In this document: one piece after another, positions 38,464 to 47,173 of the stretch | Layout: each line of letters opens with the position of its first letter | Position numbering within the stretch: position 1 is the first letter of the stretch | Source of the DNA: CAVSWT01 sp963731745 | Lineage (GTDB): Bacteria > Bacteroidota > Ignavibacteria > Ignavibacteriales > Ignavibacteriaceae | DNA: 64,000 nucleotides | Assembly: GCA_963731745.1 (NCBI GenBank) | Contig: CAVSWT010000010.1 | Location: 62,001 to 126,000, forward strand | Reading direction: 5' to 3' | Position numbers and translations under genes: made by a program | The notes under the pieces: generated by a model | Seen by the model: the letters and a program-made list of their open reading frames with translations, nothing else | What the model was told of the DNA's origin: nothing | The model's database searches: none

Positions 38464-39474
38464 TTACTTCTCGCTGGAATTTGAAAATGATAAATTTGTT
38501 TTTCTTGATCAAACAAAATTACCGCTTGAAGAAGAATATGTTGAAACCGATGATTATAACCGCATAGCAGAAGCAATAGAAAGATTAGAGGTTAGGGGAG
38601 CGCCTTTAATAGGGGTCTCAGCCGCGTATGCGTTAGCTCTCTCACTTAAAAAAGTTGAACCTTCAAAATTTGAAACTACATTTCAGCAAGCCTTTAAGCG
38701 AATTGAAAAAACTCGGCCTACAGCAGTTAATTTATTTATGGCTTTGGATGAAATGAAAAAAGTATATTATGCAAATTCATCAAATGAAAATTTGTATGAA
38801 ATTCTTCTGAACAAAGCAAAAGAAATTCACCAGGATGATATTTATAAATGTAAGAAAATTGGGGAAAATGGTTTAAAAATTTTAAAGCAAAATCTACTGT
38901 CCTTACGCATTGCAATACCGGTAAACTTGCAACCGCCGGTGAGGGAACAGCTTTTAATGTTATTAAAACCGGTTTCGAAAATAACTTAGTAAAATTTGTT
39001 TATGCAGATGAAACTCGCCCTTTGCTTCAAGGCTCTCGTTTAACAGCATTCGAATTAGAAAGAAGCGGGATTCCATTTGCAATTCAAAGTGATTCTTCAG
39101 CTGCGGTTCTTATCCAGCAAAAAAAAATTGACTTCGTAATTACCGGCGCAGATAGAATTGCACTAAACGGCGACACTGCTAATAAAATAGGTACTTATAA
39201 TTTAGCTGTCCTCTGTTATCATCATAACATTCCGTTTTACATTGCAGCACCGACTACAACAATTGATAAAAAATTAATTTCGGGTGAAGATATTAAAATA
39301 GAAATTAGAAATAAAAATGAATTGCTAAAAATAAACGGAAACAGTATTACTCCCGATAATTATAACGCTTTCACTCCTGCTTTTGACGTTACGCCTTCTC
39401 ATTTAATAACCGGGATTATAACAGATCGAGATGTTTATTTCTTTCCATATAATTTTTTAAATGAGCCAGATTAA
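38450..39474 (+). CDS. mtnA: S-methyl-5-thioribose-1-phosphate isomerase (frameshifted)
   Basis: MtnA converts 5-methylthioribose-1-phosphate to the ribulose form in methionine salvage. Motifs are RLEVRGAPLIGVSAAYALAL, THCNTGKLATAGEGTA (catalytic Cys), YADETRPLLQGSRLTAFELE and VITGADRIALNGDTANKIGT (catalytic Asp), the last leading into IPFYIAAPTTTID. The GTG at 38450 is four bases after GAGG and is preferred over the TTG one codon earlier. At about 38889-38894 the frame shifts by -1: it reads KQNLLS in one frame and STVLTHCN in the other. Adding one T gives KQNSTVLTHCN, so one base is missing. The 3' end overlaps recO by 14 bases. Related R15P isomerases were considered, but DETRPLLQG and NKIGTYNLAVL favour MtnA. 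Confidence 0.9.
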
Positions 39475-40204
39475 TAAATCCGACGCCTTTGTTTTAAGCA
39501 AACTCGATTATGGAGATACAAGCAGTATAGCAACATTATTCACAAAGGATTTTGGCAAATTATCTGCAATAATTAAAGGTGGAAGAAATCCCAAATCAAA
39601 ATTAAGTTTAATCGTTGACCCTCTTAATCAAATAGAAACAGTTTTTTATAATAAAGACACTCGTGAAATTCAAATCCTTAGCAGCGCATCTCTGATAAAT
39701 CATTATTCACGCATCAAAGAAGATTTTGAAAAATTAAAATATTGTTATGCAATTTTGGAGCTGATTAAAAATTTAACCGCCGAGCATGAAGTATATAACA
39801 AATTATATAAAGGAATCGATAGAATATTTTATTTGTTTGAAACATCAAATGAAAAACCAGAAACTATTTTCGGTAGATTTTTTATTTTTATGCTAACGGA
39901 AATTGGATATGAAGTGCAATTAGAAAATTGTGCATCTTGCGGTAAAACAAACCCCGGGAATAATCAATTGTCATATAATTTTGAAATCGGTATTTTATGC
40001 GATGATTGTAAAAAAGGATTTATAGAATCATACACGATAACTTCGGAACTTTTTTACTACTTGTTATGTCTAAAGAAAAATAAAATAGTTGATAAAAACA
40101 TAAAACAAGATACTTTAAATAATGCTGTCATTTTTATGGAAAGGTTTTTAAAGCATCATGTACCGGACTTTAATGGTATAAAATCATTCCAAATTTATAA
40201 ATAA
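39461..40204 (+). CDS. recO: DNA repair protein RecO
   Basis: RecO (247 residues, normal length) anneals single-stranded DNA and loads RecA together with RecR in gap repair. The N-terminal OB fold shows AFVLSKLDYGDTSSIATLFT and GKLSAIIKGGRNPKSK. The helical C-terminal domain contains a zinc motif CASCGKTNPG ... GILCDDC (Cys-x2-Cys twice). The ATG at 39461 lies within the last codons of mtnA, so the PfkB-mtnA-recO genes form a tightly packed unit. Confidence 0.93.
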   Translation: MSQINKSDAFVLSKLDYGDTSSIATLFTKDFGKLSAIIKGGRNPKSKLSLIVDPLNQIETVFYNKDTREIQILSSASLINHYSRIKEDFEKLKYCYAILELIKNLTAEHEVYNKLYKGIDRIFYLFETSNEKPETIFGRFFIFMLTEIGYEVQLENCASCGKTNPGNNQLSYNFEIGILCDDCKKGFIESYTITSELFYYLLCLKKNKIVDKNIKQDTLNNAVIFMERFLKHHVPDFNGIKSFQIYK

Positions 40205-40282
40205 GTAGGTGTATATAAATCTATTGATACTGATGCAGAAATGCATATAATTAAATTGTGAAATTAATCGGAGGTACGATAA

Positions 40283-41769
40283 ATGAAATCTAAAAATATT
40301 TGGGGTGCTATTACATTAATAGCAGCTGGTATTATATTAGGGGCAATTTTGGTTTCCGGGTTTGGATTGGTAAGGCCGAGTTTAGCGGATGTAAGTTTAG
40401 GAGCCAATAATCCACCAGTAAATCTTGATGCAGATGCGACTTCATTCAGTAAAGCATTCATCGAGGTGGCAAATAAGGTTACACCTGCAATCGTTCAAAT
40501 TTCAGTAGTTTCAGAAATGAAAAATAATCCGCACGATGGTTTTTTCTTTTTCCCTTTAAAGATTTACCTAAAGATCAAAGAGGCACGGGAAGCGGAATTA
40601 TTATTTCTGATGATGGATATATAATAACAAATAATCACGTTGTTGAAAATGCAAAATCAGTTAAAGTTGGTTTACATGATAAGAGGTCGTTTGATGCAAC
40701 AGTAGTTGGTACTGATCCATTAACTGACTTAGCAGTTATTAAAATTGATGCTAAGAATCTGCCTACAGCTTATCTTGGTGATTCAGAAAATTTAAAGGTA
40801 GGACAATGGGTGATGGCTATTGGGAATCCGCTATCATTAACATCCACGGTTACTGCTGGAATAGTTAGTGCTATTGGCCGCGGAGGTTTAGGTTTAATAA
40901 AAGACAGTTACGGCGTTGAAAGTTTTATTCAAACGGATGCGGCAATTAACCCCGGTAACAGTGGAGGTGCGTTAGTTGATCTTTCAGGAGCTGTGATTGG
41001 TGTTAACTCTGCCATAGCTTCATCCAACGGCGGAACATATATCGGTTACGGTTTTGCTATTCCAATTAACCTCGCTAAATCAGTTGCAAAGGATTTAATT
41101 GCAAACGGCAAGGTCAGCCGCGGTTATATCGGAATCAAGATAAGTGAAGTTGATGACGCAATTGCTAAATCAATTGGATTAAATAAACCTCATGGAATAA
41201 TGGTTCAAGATGTACTGGCAGATGGTGCAGCTAAAAACGCAGGTATCAAACCTGGTGATGTGATTTTAAAGATTGATGGAAAAGATGTTGATCAGCCAAA
41301 CGAACTGCAAAGTTACATTGCTTCAAAGTCCGCAGGAACTTCTGTTAAACTAACTTTATTTAGAGACGGCAAGGAAATAGACAAATCAGTGACTCTAAAA
41401 GCCCGTGATGAAGAATCCACTGCTAAACCTATTTCTGATAATAACAGCAGCGAAAATGAAAATGAATCTAAGACATCCACGATTGATCTTTCATCAATTG
41501 GATTATCAGTTCAAAATTTAACCACTAAACAAAAAGATGAACTTAATATTGATCACGGAATTTTGATTGCCAAGGTTAAACCCTTCAGCAGTGCAGAAGA
41601 CCAAAAATTATATCAAGGTTTAGTGATTACTGAAGCTGATAAGAAAAAAATCAGTGATGTAAACGAATTCAAAGATTTAGTTAAGGAAAAACAAGGTTCT
41701 GCGCTATTGCTAAAGGTTGAAGATGGAAAAGGCAACAGCAGATTTGTTGGAATTGAAATCCCTGAGTAA
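40283..41769 (+). CDS. HtrA/DegP-type serine protease (frameshifted)
   Basis: This membrane-anchored periplasmic protease degrades misfolded proteins. An N-terminal anchor (about residues 5-27, IWGAITLIAAGIILGAILVS) is followed by a trypsin-like domain with catalytic His in YIITNNHVVEN, Asp in DPLTDLAVIKI and Ser in NPGNSGGALVDL. PDZ1 spans about residues 280-370. After a Ser/Asn/Glu linker (about 385-400), PDZ2 ends RFVGIEIPE. The first frame stops at 40624; the downstream part is open in the -1 frame from at least 40543, and the junction falls at 40540-40560, giving FPFKDLPKDQRGTGSGIIIS. The heptamer T-TTT-TTC lies exactly there in the correct phase, so both a lost base and -1 frameshifting fit. 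GGAGG precedes the ATG, and a strong terminator follows. Confidence 0.92.
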
Positions 41770-41801
41770 ATTTACTCACTAACTTCAACTTTTGTATTTT
41801 A

Positions 41802-41828
41802 CGCCCGAATTTATCGGGCGTTTTTTTT
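41802..41828 (+). terminator. Rho-independent terminator after htrA-type gene
   Basis: The 7-bp GC-rich stem CGCCCGA / TCGGGCG with a 5-base loop is followed by eight T, a textbook intrinsic terminator 32 bases after the protease stop codon. Confidence 0.92.
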
Positions 41829-41858
41829 ATATTTGCACAATCAATTGCTGGAGAATAA

Positions 41859-43070
41859 ATGATAAGATTTCTAACTGCCGGAGAATCACACGGCAAAGCA
41901 CTAACTACTATTGTCGAAGGCTTTCCATCAAATTTAATAATTGAGAACGACTATATTAATTTTCATCTGAAAAGGCGGCAGGCCGGTTATGGAAGAGGGA
42001 ATAGGATGAAAATTGAAACTGATACAGCCGAAATACTTTCCGGAATCAGGTTTCAAAAAACATTAGGATCTCCAATTTCGCTTCTGGTTAAAAACAAGGA
42101 TTGGGATAATTGGACTGAGAAAATGACTTCCGATAAAAAAAAGACGCAAGTTGAAAAAATTACAATTCCACGACCAGGGCATGCAGATTTAGTCGGAGTG
42201 TCGAAATATAATTTTGATGACATTAGAAATTCTATTGAAAGATCTAGTGCAAGAGAAACTGCCGCACGTGTTGCAGCTTGTACAATCGCAAGAAAATTTT
42301 TAGAAGAATTTAATATTTCAATTGGAAGTTTTGTTGAAAGTATTGGCGGTATTTATTCTAAACATAATTTTGCTGATAAGCTCTTTGCAAATGATCTTCC
42401 AAAAAATTTCAAAGGCTGGAAGTTATCTGAGGACGCGGATAAAAGTGATGTTAGAGTTTTAGATAAAGAGCATGAAGAAAAGATTATTAATAAAATTAAG
42501 CAAGCTAAGAAACGAGGCGATACTTTAGGGGGAACTTTTTATGCGGTTGCAACAGGGCTTCCGGTTGGGCTGGGAAGTTTTATTCATTTCGATACAAAAC
42601 TTGATGCGGAAATTGCTCATTCAATCATGTCTATAAATGCTGTTAAAGCGGTTTCAATTGGAACCGGCTATGAATCAGCAGAAAAATTTGGTTCAGAATC
42701 GCATGATGAAATAATTAAATCCGGCGAACGAATCTTAAGAAAAACAAATAGAGCAGGCGGAATTGAGGGCGGTATTTCAACCGGGCTTCCAATAATTGTA
42801 AAAGCCGCTATGAAACCAATTGCAACTTTGATGAGTCCTATTGAAAGCGTAGATTTAAAGACAATGAAAAAAATAGATGCAAGAAGAGAGAGAAGCGATT
42901 TTGTAGCAGTTCCAGCTTGTGCAGTCATCGCTGAATCAATGTTAGCATGGAGTTTAGCAAAATACATGCTTCTAAAATTTGGCGGAGATTCGATTGAAGA
43001 GACAAAGGATAATTATAAGTCATATACTTCTAAACTTAATAAACGAATAGAAAAGAATTTTAAGAAATGA
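41859..43070 (+). CDS. aroC: Chorismate synthase
   Basis: AroC makes chorismate from EPSP with reduced FMN, the last step of the shikimate pathway. Family signatures are seen: MIRFLTAGESHGKALTTIVEG, RRQAGYGRGNRMKIETD, IERSSARETAARVAACTIAR, NRAGGIEGGISTGLPI and the C-terminal RSDFVAVPACAVIAESMLAW. The 403-residue length is normal for the longer bacterial type. The last bases overlap the next gene (ATGA), so they are translationally coupled. Confidence 0.97.
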   Translation: MIRFLTAGESHGKALTTIVEGFPSNLIIENDYINFHLKRRQAGYGRGNRMKIETDTAEILSGIRFQKTLGSPISLLVKNKDWDNWTEKMTSDKKKTQVEKITIPRPGHADLVGVSKYNFDDIRNSIERSSARETAARVAACTIARKFLEEFNISIGSFVESIGGIYSKHNFADKLFANDLPKNFKGWKLSEDADKSDVRVLDKEHEEKIINKIKQAKKRGDTLGGTFYAVATGLPVGLGSFIHFDTKLDAEIAHSIMSINAVKAVSIGTGYESAEKFGSESHDEIIKSGERILRKTNRAGGIEGGISTGLPIIVKAAMKPIATLMSPIESVDLKTMKKIDARRERSDFVAVPACAVIAESMLAWSLAKYMLLKFGGDSIEETKDNYKSYTSKLNKRIEKNFKK

Positions 43071-43717
43071 TAGTTGTAAAAAAATTTGTATTTAACCCGT
43101 TCATTGAAAATACTTATGTCATTTGGGATGAAGAAACTAAAGAATCGATGATTGTTGATCCGGGGTGTTCAAATCAAGATGAGGAAAAGATTCTTTCTGA
43201 TTTTATCGATGGTAGAAATTTAATAGCAAAATATATGGTTAACACTCATTGCCACATCGATCATTTTTTAGGGTGTAAATTTGTTAAGGACAAATATAAT
43301 CCTATCTATTTTGTTCCAGAAAATGATGTTCCCTTATTACAAAATGCCGAAGCACAAGCTTCCATGTTCGGAATTGATATGAAAATTCCACCAAATCCTG
43401 ATGATTATTTATCAGAAAGAAAAGTGCTTGAGTTAGGAAAATGTTCAATTAAACTTCTTTTTACTCCTGGCCATTCACCAGGTGAGTTTTGTTTATATTT
43501 TGAGGATGAGAAATTTTGTGTTGCCGGAGATGTTCTTTTTCAAAAAAATATTGGAAGGACAGATTTATGGGGCGGCAGCTATGATTTGCTTATCAATTCT
43601 ATTAGTGAAAAATTATTAGCTCTTCCCGATGATGTTATTGTATACAGCGGCCATGGTGATAACACTACAATAGGAGAAGAAAAAATTAATAATCCCTTTT
43701 TACAAAATTTAAAGTAA
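43067..43717 (+). CDS. Metallo-beta-lactamase-fold hydrolase (glyoxalase II-like)
   Basis: The 216-residue protein carries the MBL metal motif NTHCHIDHFLG (H-x-H-x-DH), a further His in FTPGHSPGEFCLYF, a bridging Asp in CVAGDVLFQKNIGRTDLW and the last His in VYSGHGDNTTIGEE. The opening NPFIENTYVIWDEETKESMI and the closing GEEKINNPFLQ are like the YcbL/glyoxalase II-type thioester hydrolases. It lacks the long C-terminal domain of true glyoxalase II, so it is probably the short YcbL-like form. Cytoplasmic. Coupled to aroC by a 4-base overlap, though no pathway link is obvious. Confidence 0.92.
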   Translation: MIVVKKFVFNPFIENTYVIWDEETKESMIVDPGCSNQDEEKILSDFIDGRNLIAKYMVNTHCHIDHFLGCKFVKDKYNPIYFVPENDVPLLQNAEAQASMFGIDMKIPPNPDDYLSERKVLELGKCSIKLLFTPGHSPGEFCLYFEDEKFCVAGDVLFQKNIGRTDLWGGSYDLLINSISEKLLALPDDVIVYSGHGDNTTIGEEKINNPFLQNLK

Positions 43718-43811
43718 GTAAACCAGATTCATAATTGCTATATAAATTCCTTATGAATATATTCGTTCATAGAGACATTTAATAATATTTATTAAATATA
43801 AATTTCAATAA

Positions 43812-44567
43812 ATGATTTATAACCCGCGGGTACAAAAAAAAATATATTACTATTTATTTTCAGTTTTCATTCTGTGGATAGTATTATTTGAATTCATTTT
43901 CCCAATAAATAATTTTTTACCAAAGCCGTCAATTGTTTTTGAGTCCTTTAGTGATTTATTTGCAGATTATAATCTCTTATTAAATTATTTTACCACTTTA
44001 AGTGTCATCTATTTTTCAATTTTAATTTCTTATTTTTTAGTTAGCCTGTTAAAAGTGCAGTTGCTAAAAGATAATCTTCCTTTTAAATCATTTATTATTT
44101 CAGTTGGGAAGTTATCAGCACTTATCCCTTCAATCTTAATTGGAATGCTCTTAATTTATTGGCTTCCCGGTTATGAAATATCCGAGTTTATATTCGCTGT
44201 ATTGGTTTTATTTTTTACTTACGCAATTAAAATTCAAAATGCTGCTGCTAAAATTAAATCTGTTTATGCCGATGCTTCAAAAGGTTTAGGTGCTGACGAA
44301 GAAACAATTTTAAAACATGTTACCTGGAAATCCATTCAACCCAATTTTATTAACTATATAATGGATTCACATACTTACTTGTGGACAATAATATTATTTT
44401 ATGAGTTTGCAAGAAACGGTTTGGGCTTAGGTAAATTATTTCGGCAAGTTTTAGAATTCAATGATTTATCAGCATTGTTTGCTTTATTCTTTATTACTTT
44501 TTTAACCATAATTGCCGGCAGATTTGCAATCAATCATTTAAAAACCAAACATTTTTTCTGGGATTAA
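43812..44567 (+). CDS. ABC transporter permease, SsuC/TauC-like
   Basis: The 251-residue protein has about six membrane helices and a cytoplasmic loop similar to the EAA motif of binding-protein-dependent permeases (ADASKGLGADEETILKHVTW, followed by KSIQPNF). The pattern matches permeases for nitrate, sulfonate and taurine, including a loop after helix 4 and NGLGLGKLFRQVLEF near the end. It is followed by an ATPase gene with one base between stop and start. No substrate-binding protein is nearby, and the partner ATPase is degenerate, so transport direction and substrate are unclear. Confidence 0.78.
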   Translation: MIYNPRVQKKIYYYLFSVFILWIVLFEFIFPINNFLPKPSIVFESFSDLFADYNLLLNYFTTLSVIYFSILISYFLVSLLKVQLLKDNLPFKSFIISVGKLSALIPSILIGMLLIYWLPGYEISEFIFAVLVLFFTYAIKIQNAAAKIKSVYADASKGLGADEETILKHVTWKSIQPNFINYIMDSHTYLWTIILFYEFARNGLGLGKLFRQVLEFNDLSALFALFFITFLTIIAGRFAINHLKTKHFFWD

Positions 44568-44568
44568 A

Positions 44569-45369
44569 TTGAATCAAGAAAAATATTTGTTAAAAGTAGA
44601 TAAACTTGTTAAGTATTTTGATGGTCTATACGGGTCAAAAATCAAAGTGCTGGATGAGGTTTCCTTCTCAATTAAAAATGGAAATGGCATAGTTAATTCT
44701 ATTCTAGCTCCTTTCGGATCAGGCAAATCTACTTTATTGAAGATTATTTCAGGTATAATAGATGATTATGAAGGGGAAATATTTTGTGAAGATAAAAATA
44801 TTAATAATTTAAATTCTTATGATGTTGTGCTTATTCCTGAAGAACCTTCATCCTTTCCGTGGCTGAATGTTAAAGATAATATCTTATTCACTGAAAAAAT
44901 ATTAAAGAAGAAGTTAGACGATACTGAAATTAAAAAACTTGTCGGGTTAGTGGGACTGACAGGATATGAAAATCAATTCCCGCACAATTCAAGCCTTGGA
45001 TTCCGATTCAGAATTTCGCTGGCAAGAGCACTAGCTTGTCATCCAAAATTAATCTTGATTGATGATTCTTTTAAGAATATGAAAATAGATATTAGAAATG
45101 AAATGAATATTCTCGTTAAGAATATTTCCAAAGAGTTGAACATGAATTTTCTTTTAGCAACCACAAATCTAAAAGAAGCAAGCACGATTTCAGAAAGGAT
45201 ATTTTTAATGGAAGGCAAACCAGGCAAAATTGTTAAAGAAATCGATATCTCAGAAAGAAAAATCAATATGAGTAAGTCATTTAACGAAACTTATCAATCC
45301 GTTAAAAATGAAATTGAAGATTATTTTAAATCAAAAAATAAAATGGACGTTATTAATTTTTCCATTTAA
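44569..45369 (+). CDS. ABC transporter ATPase-like protein with degenerate catalytic motifs
   Basis: The 266-residue protein has the fold and order of a nitrate/taurine-type ABC ATPase. Walker A is intact (APFGSGKST) and the Q-loop region is PEEPSSFPWLNVKDNI. The other catalytic motifs are altered. The signature LSGGQ is replaced in SSLGFRFRISLARALACHPK. Walker B reads LILIDDSFKNM with Asp-Ser in place of the catalytic Glu-Pro. The H-loop His is absent (LLATTNLKEAS). ATP may bind but hydrolysis looks weak unless a partner subunit supplies the missing residues. The start is a TTG at 44569, directly after the permease stop. The frame is intact throughout, so the gene appears maintained rather than decaying. 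Confidence 0.8.
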   Translation: MNQEKYLLKVDKLVKYFDGLYGSKIKVLDEVSFSIKNGNGIVNSILAPFGSGKSTLLKIISGIIDDYEGEIFCEDKNINNLNSYDVVLIPEEPSSFPWLNVKDNILFTEKILKKKLDDTEIKKLVGLVGLTGYENQFPHNSSLGFRFRISLARALACHPKLILIDDSFKNMKIDIRNEMNILVKNISKELNMNFLLATTNLKEASTISERIFLMEGKPGKIVKEIDISERKINMSKSFNETYQSVKNEIEDYFKSKNKMDVINFSI

Positions 45370-45419
45370 TAGTTAGAATAAATTGATGAATTTTACAACC
45401 TATAATTTTAAGGGCCTGG

Positions 45420-46961
45420 ATGGAAGATAAATTAAAAGAGTTAGAAAAGAAGAAGAAGGAAGCAAGCCTTGGCGGAGGACTCGATAGAATAAAAGCACAG
45501 CATGATAAAGGAAAATTGACGGCTCGTGAAAGAATAGAAATTTTAGTTGATGAAGGTAGTTTTGAAGAAATCGATATTTTTGTTAAGCATCGATCAAATG
45601 ATTTTGGATTAGATAAAAAAAATTACCCGGGTGATGGAGTAGTCACTGGATTTGCTAAAATAGACGGAAGGCCGGTTGCTCTTTATAGCCAGGATTTTAC
45701 TGTCTTCGGCGGTTCATTATCTGAAACTCACGCTGAAAAAATTGTTAAGATAATGAAGACTGCTATGAAGGTAGGGATTCCCATCATCGGCTTGAACGAT
45801 TCAGGCGGTGCACGAATTCAAGAAGGTGTTGTAAGCCTTGGAGGATACGCTGATATTTTTCTGCAGAACACTTTAGCATCCGGAGTAGTTCCCCAAATTT
45901 CAGTTGTACTTGGCCCATGCGCCGGTGGAGCGGTTTATTCTCCTGCAATCACTGACTTTATATTCATGGTAAAAAATTCAAGTTACATGTTTGTTACAGG
46001 GCCAAATGTTGTTAAAACTGTAACCCATGAAGATGTTACATTTGAAGATTTAGGCGGCGCAGAAACTCATGCGAGTAAAAGCGGAGTTGCGCATTTCATT
46101 TTTGATAATGAAATTGAAACTTTAATTAATGTTAGAAAACTTTTCAGCTTTCTTCCATTAAATTATATGGACAGATCTATTGAATTGGAATATGATAATT
46201 CAAAAATAAATCATGATGAGAGCTTAAATTCTTTCATACCTGATAACCCGAATAAACCTTATAATATGAAGGAAATCATATTGAAACTTGTTGACGATGA
46301 TTACTTTGAAGTTCATGAAAACTTTGCGGAAAATATTTTAACTGGTTTTTGTAGAGTCGGAGGTATGAGCGTTGGAATTGTTGCGAATCAACCAGAGGTC
46401 TTAGCTGGAGTCTTAGATATAAATGCATCTATAAAAGGTGCAAGATTCATTCGTTTTTGCGATGCATTCAATATTCCATTGTTGGTTTTGGTGGATGTAC
46501 CAGGATTTTTACCGGGAACAGAACAAGAATGGAATGGAATAATTCGTCATGGTTCTAAATTGCTTTATGCTTTTTGTGAAGCGACAGTTCCAAAAGTAAC
46601 TGTTATAACTCGTAAAGCATATGGAGGGGCTTATGATGTAATGAATTCGAAGCATATTAGGGGGGATTTTAATTTTGCCTGGCCGTCAGCAGAGATCGCA
46701 GTTATGGGGCCAAAAGGAGCAGTCGAAATTATTTTCAAGAAGGAAATTGCTAATTCGAAGAACCCTGAAAAAGAATTAGAAAAAAAGTTATCCGCTTATA
46801 CTGAAAAATTTACTAATCCCTATATTGCCGCGGAACATGGTTTTATAGATGATATAATAAAACCATCGGATACCAGACAAAGATTGATAAATGCCTTCAA
46901 TTTGCTTAAAACTAAAGTTGATAAAAACCCGCAGAAAAAACATGGAAATATACCTTTATAG
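45420..46961 (+). CDS. Acyl-CoA carboxylase carboxyltransferase subunit (PccB/MmdA type)
   Basis: The 513-residue protein is a biotin-dependent carboxyltransferase. KGKLTARERIEILVDEGSFE, GGSLSETHAEKIVKIM, IGLNDSGGARIQEGVVSLGG (oxyanion region) and GPCAGGAVYSPAITDFIFMV define the N half. PGFLPGTEQEWNGIIRHGSK, VITRKAYGGAYDVMNSKHI and AEIAVMGPKGAVEI define the C half. These match propionyl-CoA carboxylase beta and methylmalonyl-CoA decarboxylase alpha subunits, which cannot be told apart by reading. The biotin carboxylase and carrier subunits are not in the window. The role is probably propionate/methylmalonyl-CoA metabolism. Confidence 0.93.
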   Translation: MEDKLKELEKKKKEASLGGGLDRIKAQHDKGKLTARERIEILVDEGSFEEIDIFVKHRSNDFGLDKKNYPGDGVVTGFAKIDGRPVALYSQDFTVFGGSLSETHAEKIVKIMKTAMKVGIPIIGLNDSGGARIQEGVVSLGGYADIFLQNTLASGVVPQISVVLGPCAGGAVYSPAITDFIFMVKNSSYMFVTGPNVVKTVTHEDVTFEDLGGAETHASKSGVAHFIFDNEIETLINVRKLFSFLPLNYMDRSIELEYDNSKINHDESLNSFIPDNPNKPYNMKEIILKLVDDDYFEVHENFAENILTGFCRVGGMSVGIVANQPEVLAGVLDINASIKGARFIRFCDAFNIPLLVLVDVPGFLPGTEQEWNGIIRHGSKLLYAFCEATVPKVTVITRKAYGGAYDVMNSKHIRGDFNFAWPSAEIAVMGPKGAVEIIFKKEIANSKNPEKELEKKLSAYTEKFTNPYIAAEHGFIDDIIKPSDTRQRLINAFNLLKTKVDKNPQKKHGNIPL

Positions 46962-47173
46962 TGGCATTTAATTTGTTAAATTATTTCAGGAAATACCTGA
47001 TACTTATTCATATTTCAATTATTTAATTTCCTTTTTGAAGGAAAAAGAACAACTTAAAAACCAATTTAAGTCCTTATTTTATGTTAGTTAGTTAATGTAG
47101 CTTCATTATCTACTTGATAATGCGTGTTATAAAGTTTATTTTAAACATTAAATTATAATTGTGTGGAGATTTC

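Noticed and set aside
38450..39474. Ribose-1,5-bisphosphate isomerase (AMP/nucleoside pathway) instead of MtnA
   Set aside because: The motifs DETRPLLQG and GADRIALNGDTANKIGT are those of MtnA, and no RuBisCO or AMP phosphorylase is in the window.
46962..47158. Small hairpins TCAGG/CCTGA (46986-47000) and TTTCCTT/AAGGAAA (47027-47044)
   Set aside because: Stems of 5 and 7 bp without T-runs; too weak to call terminators.
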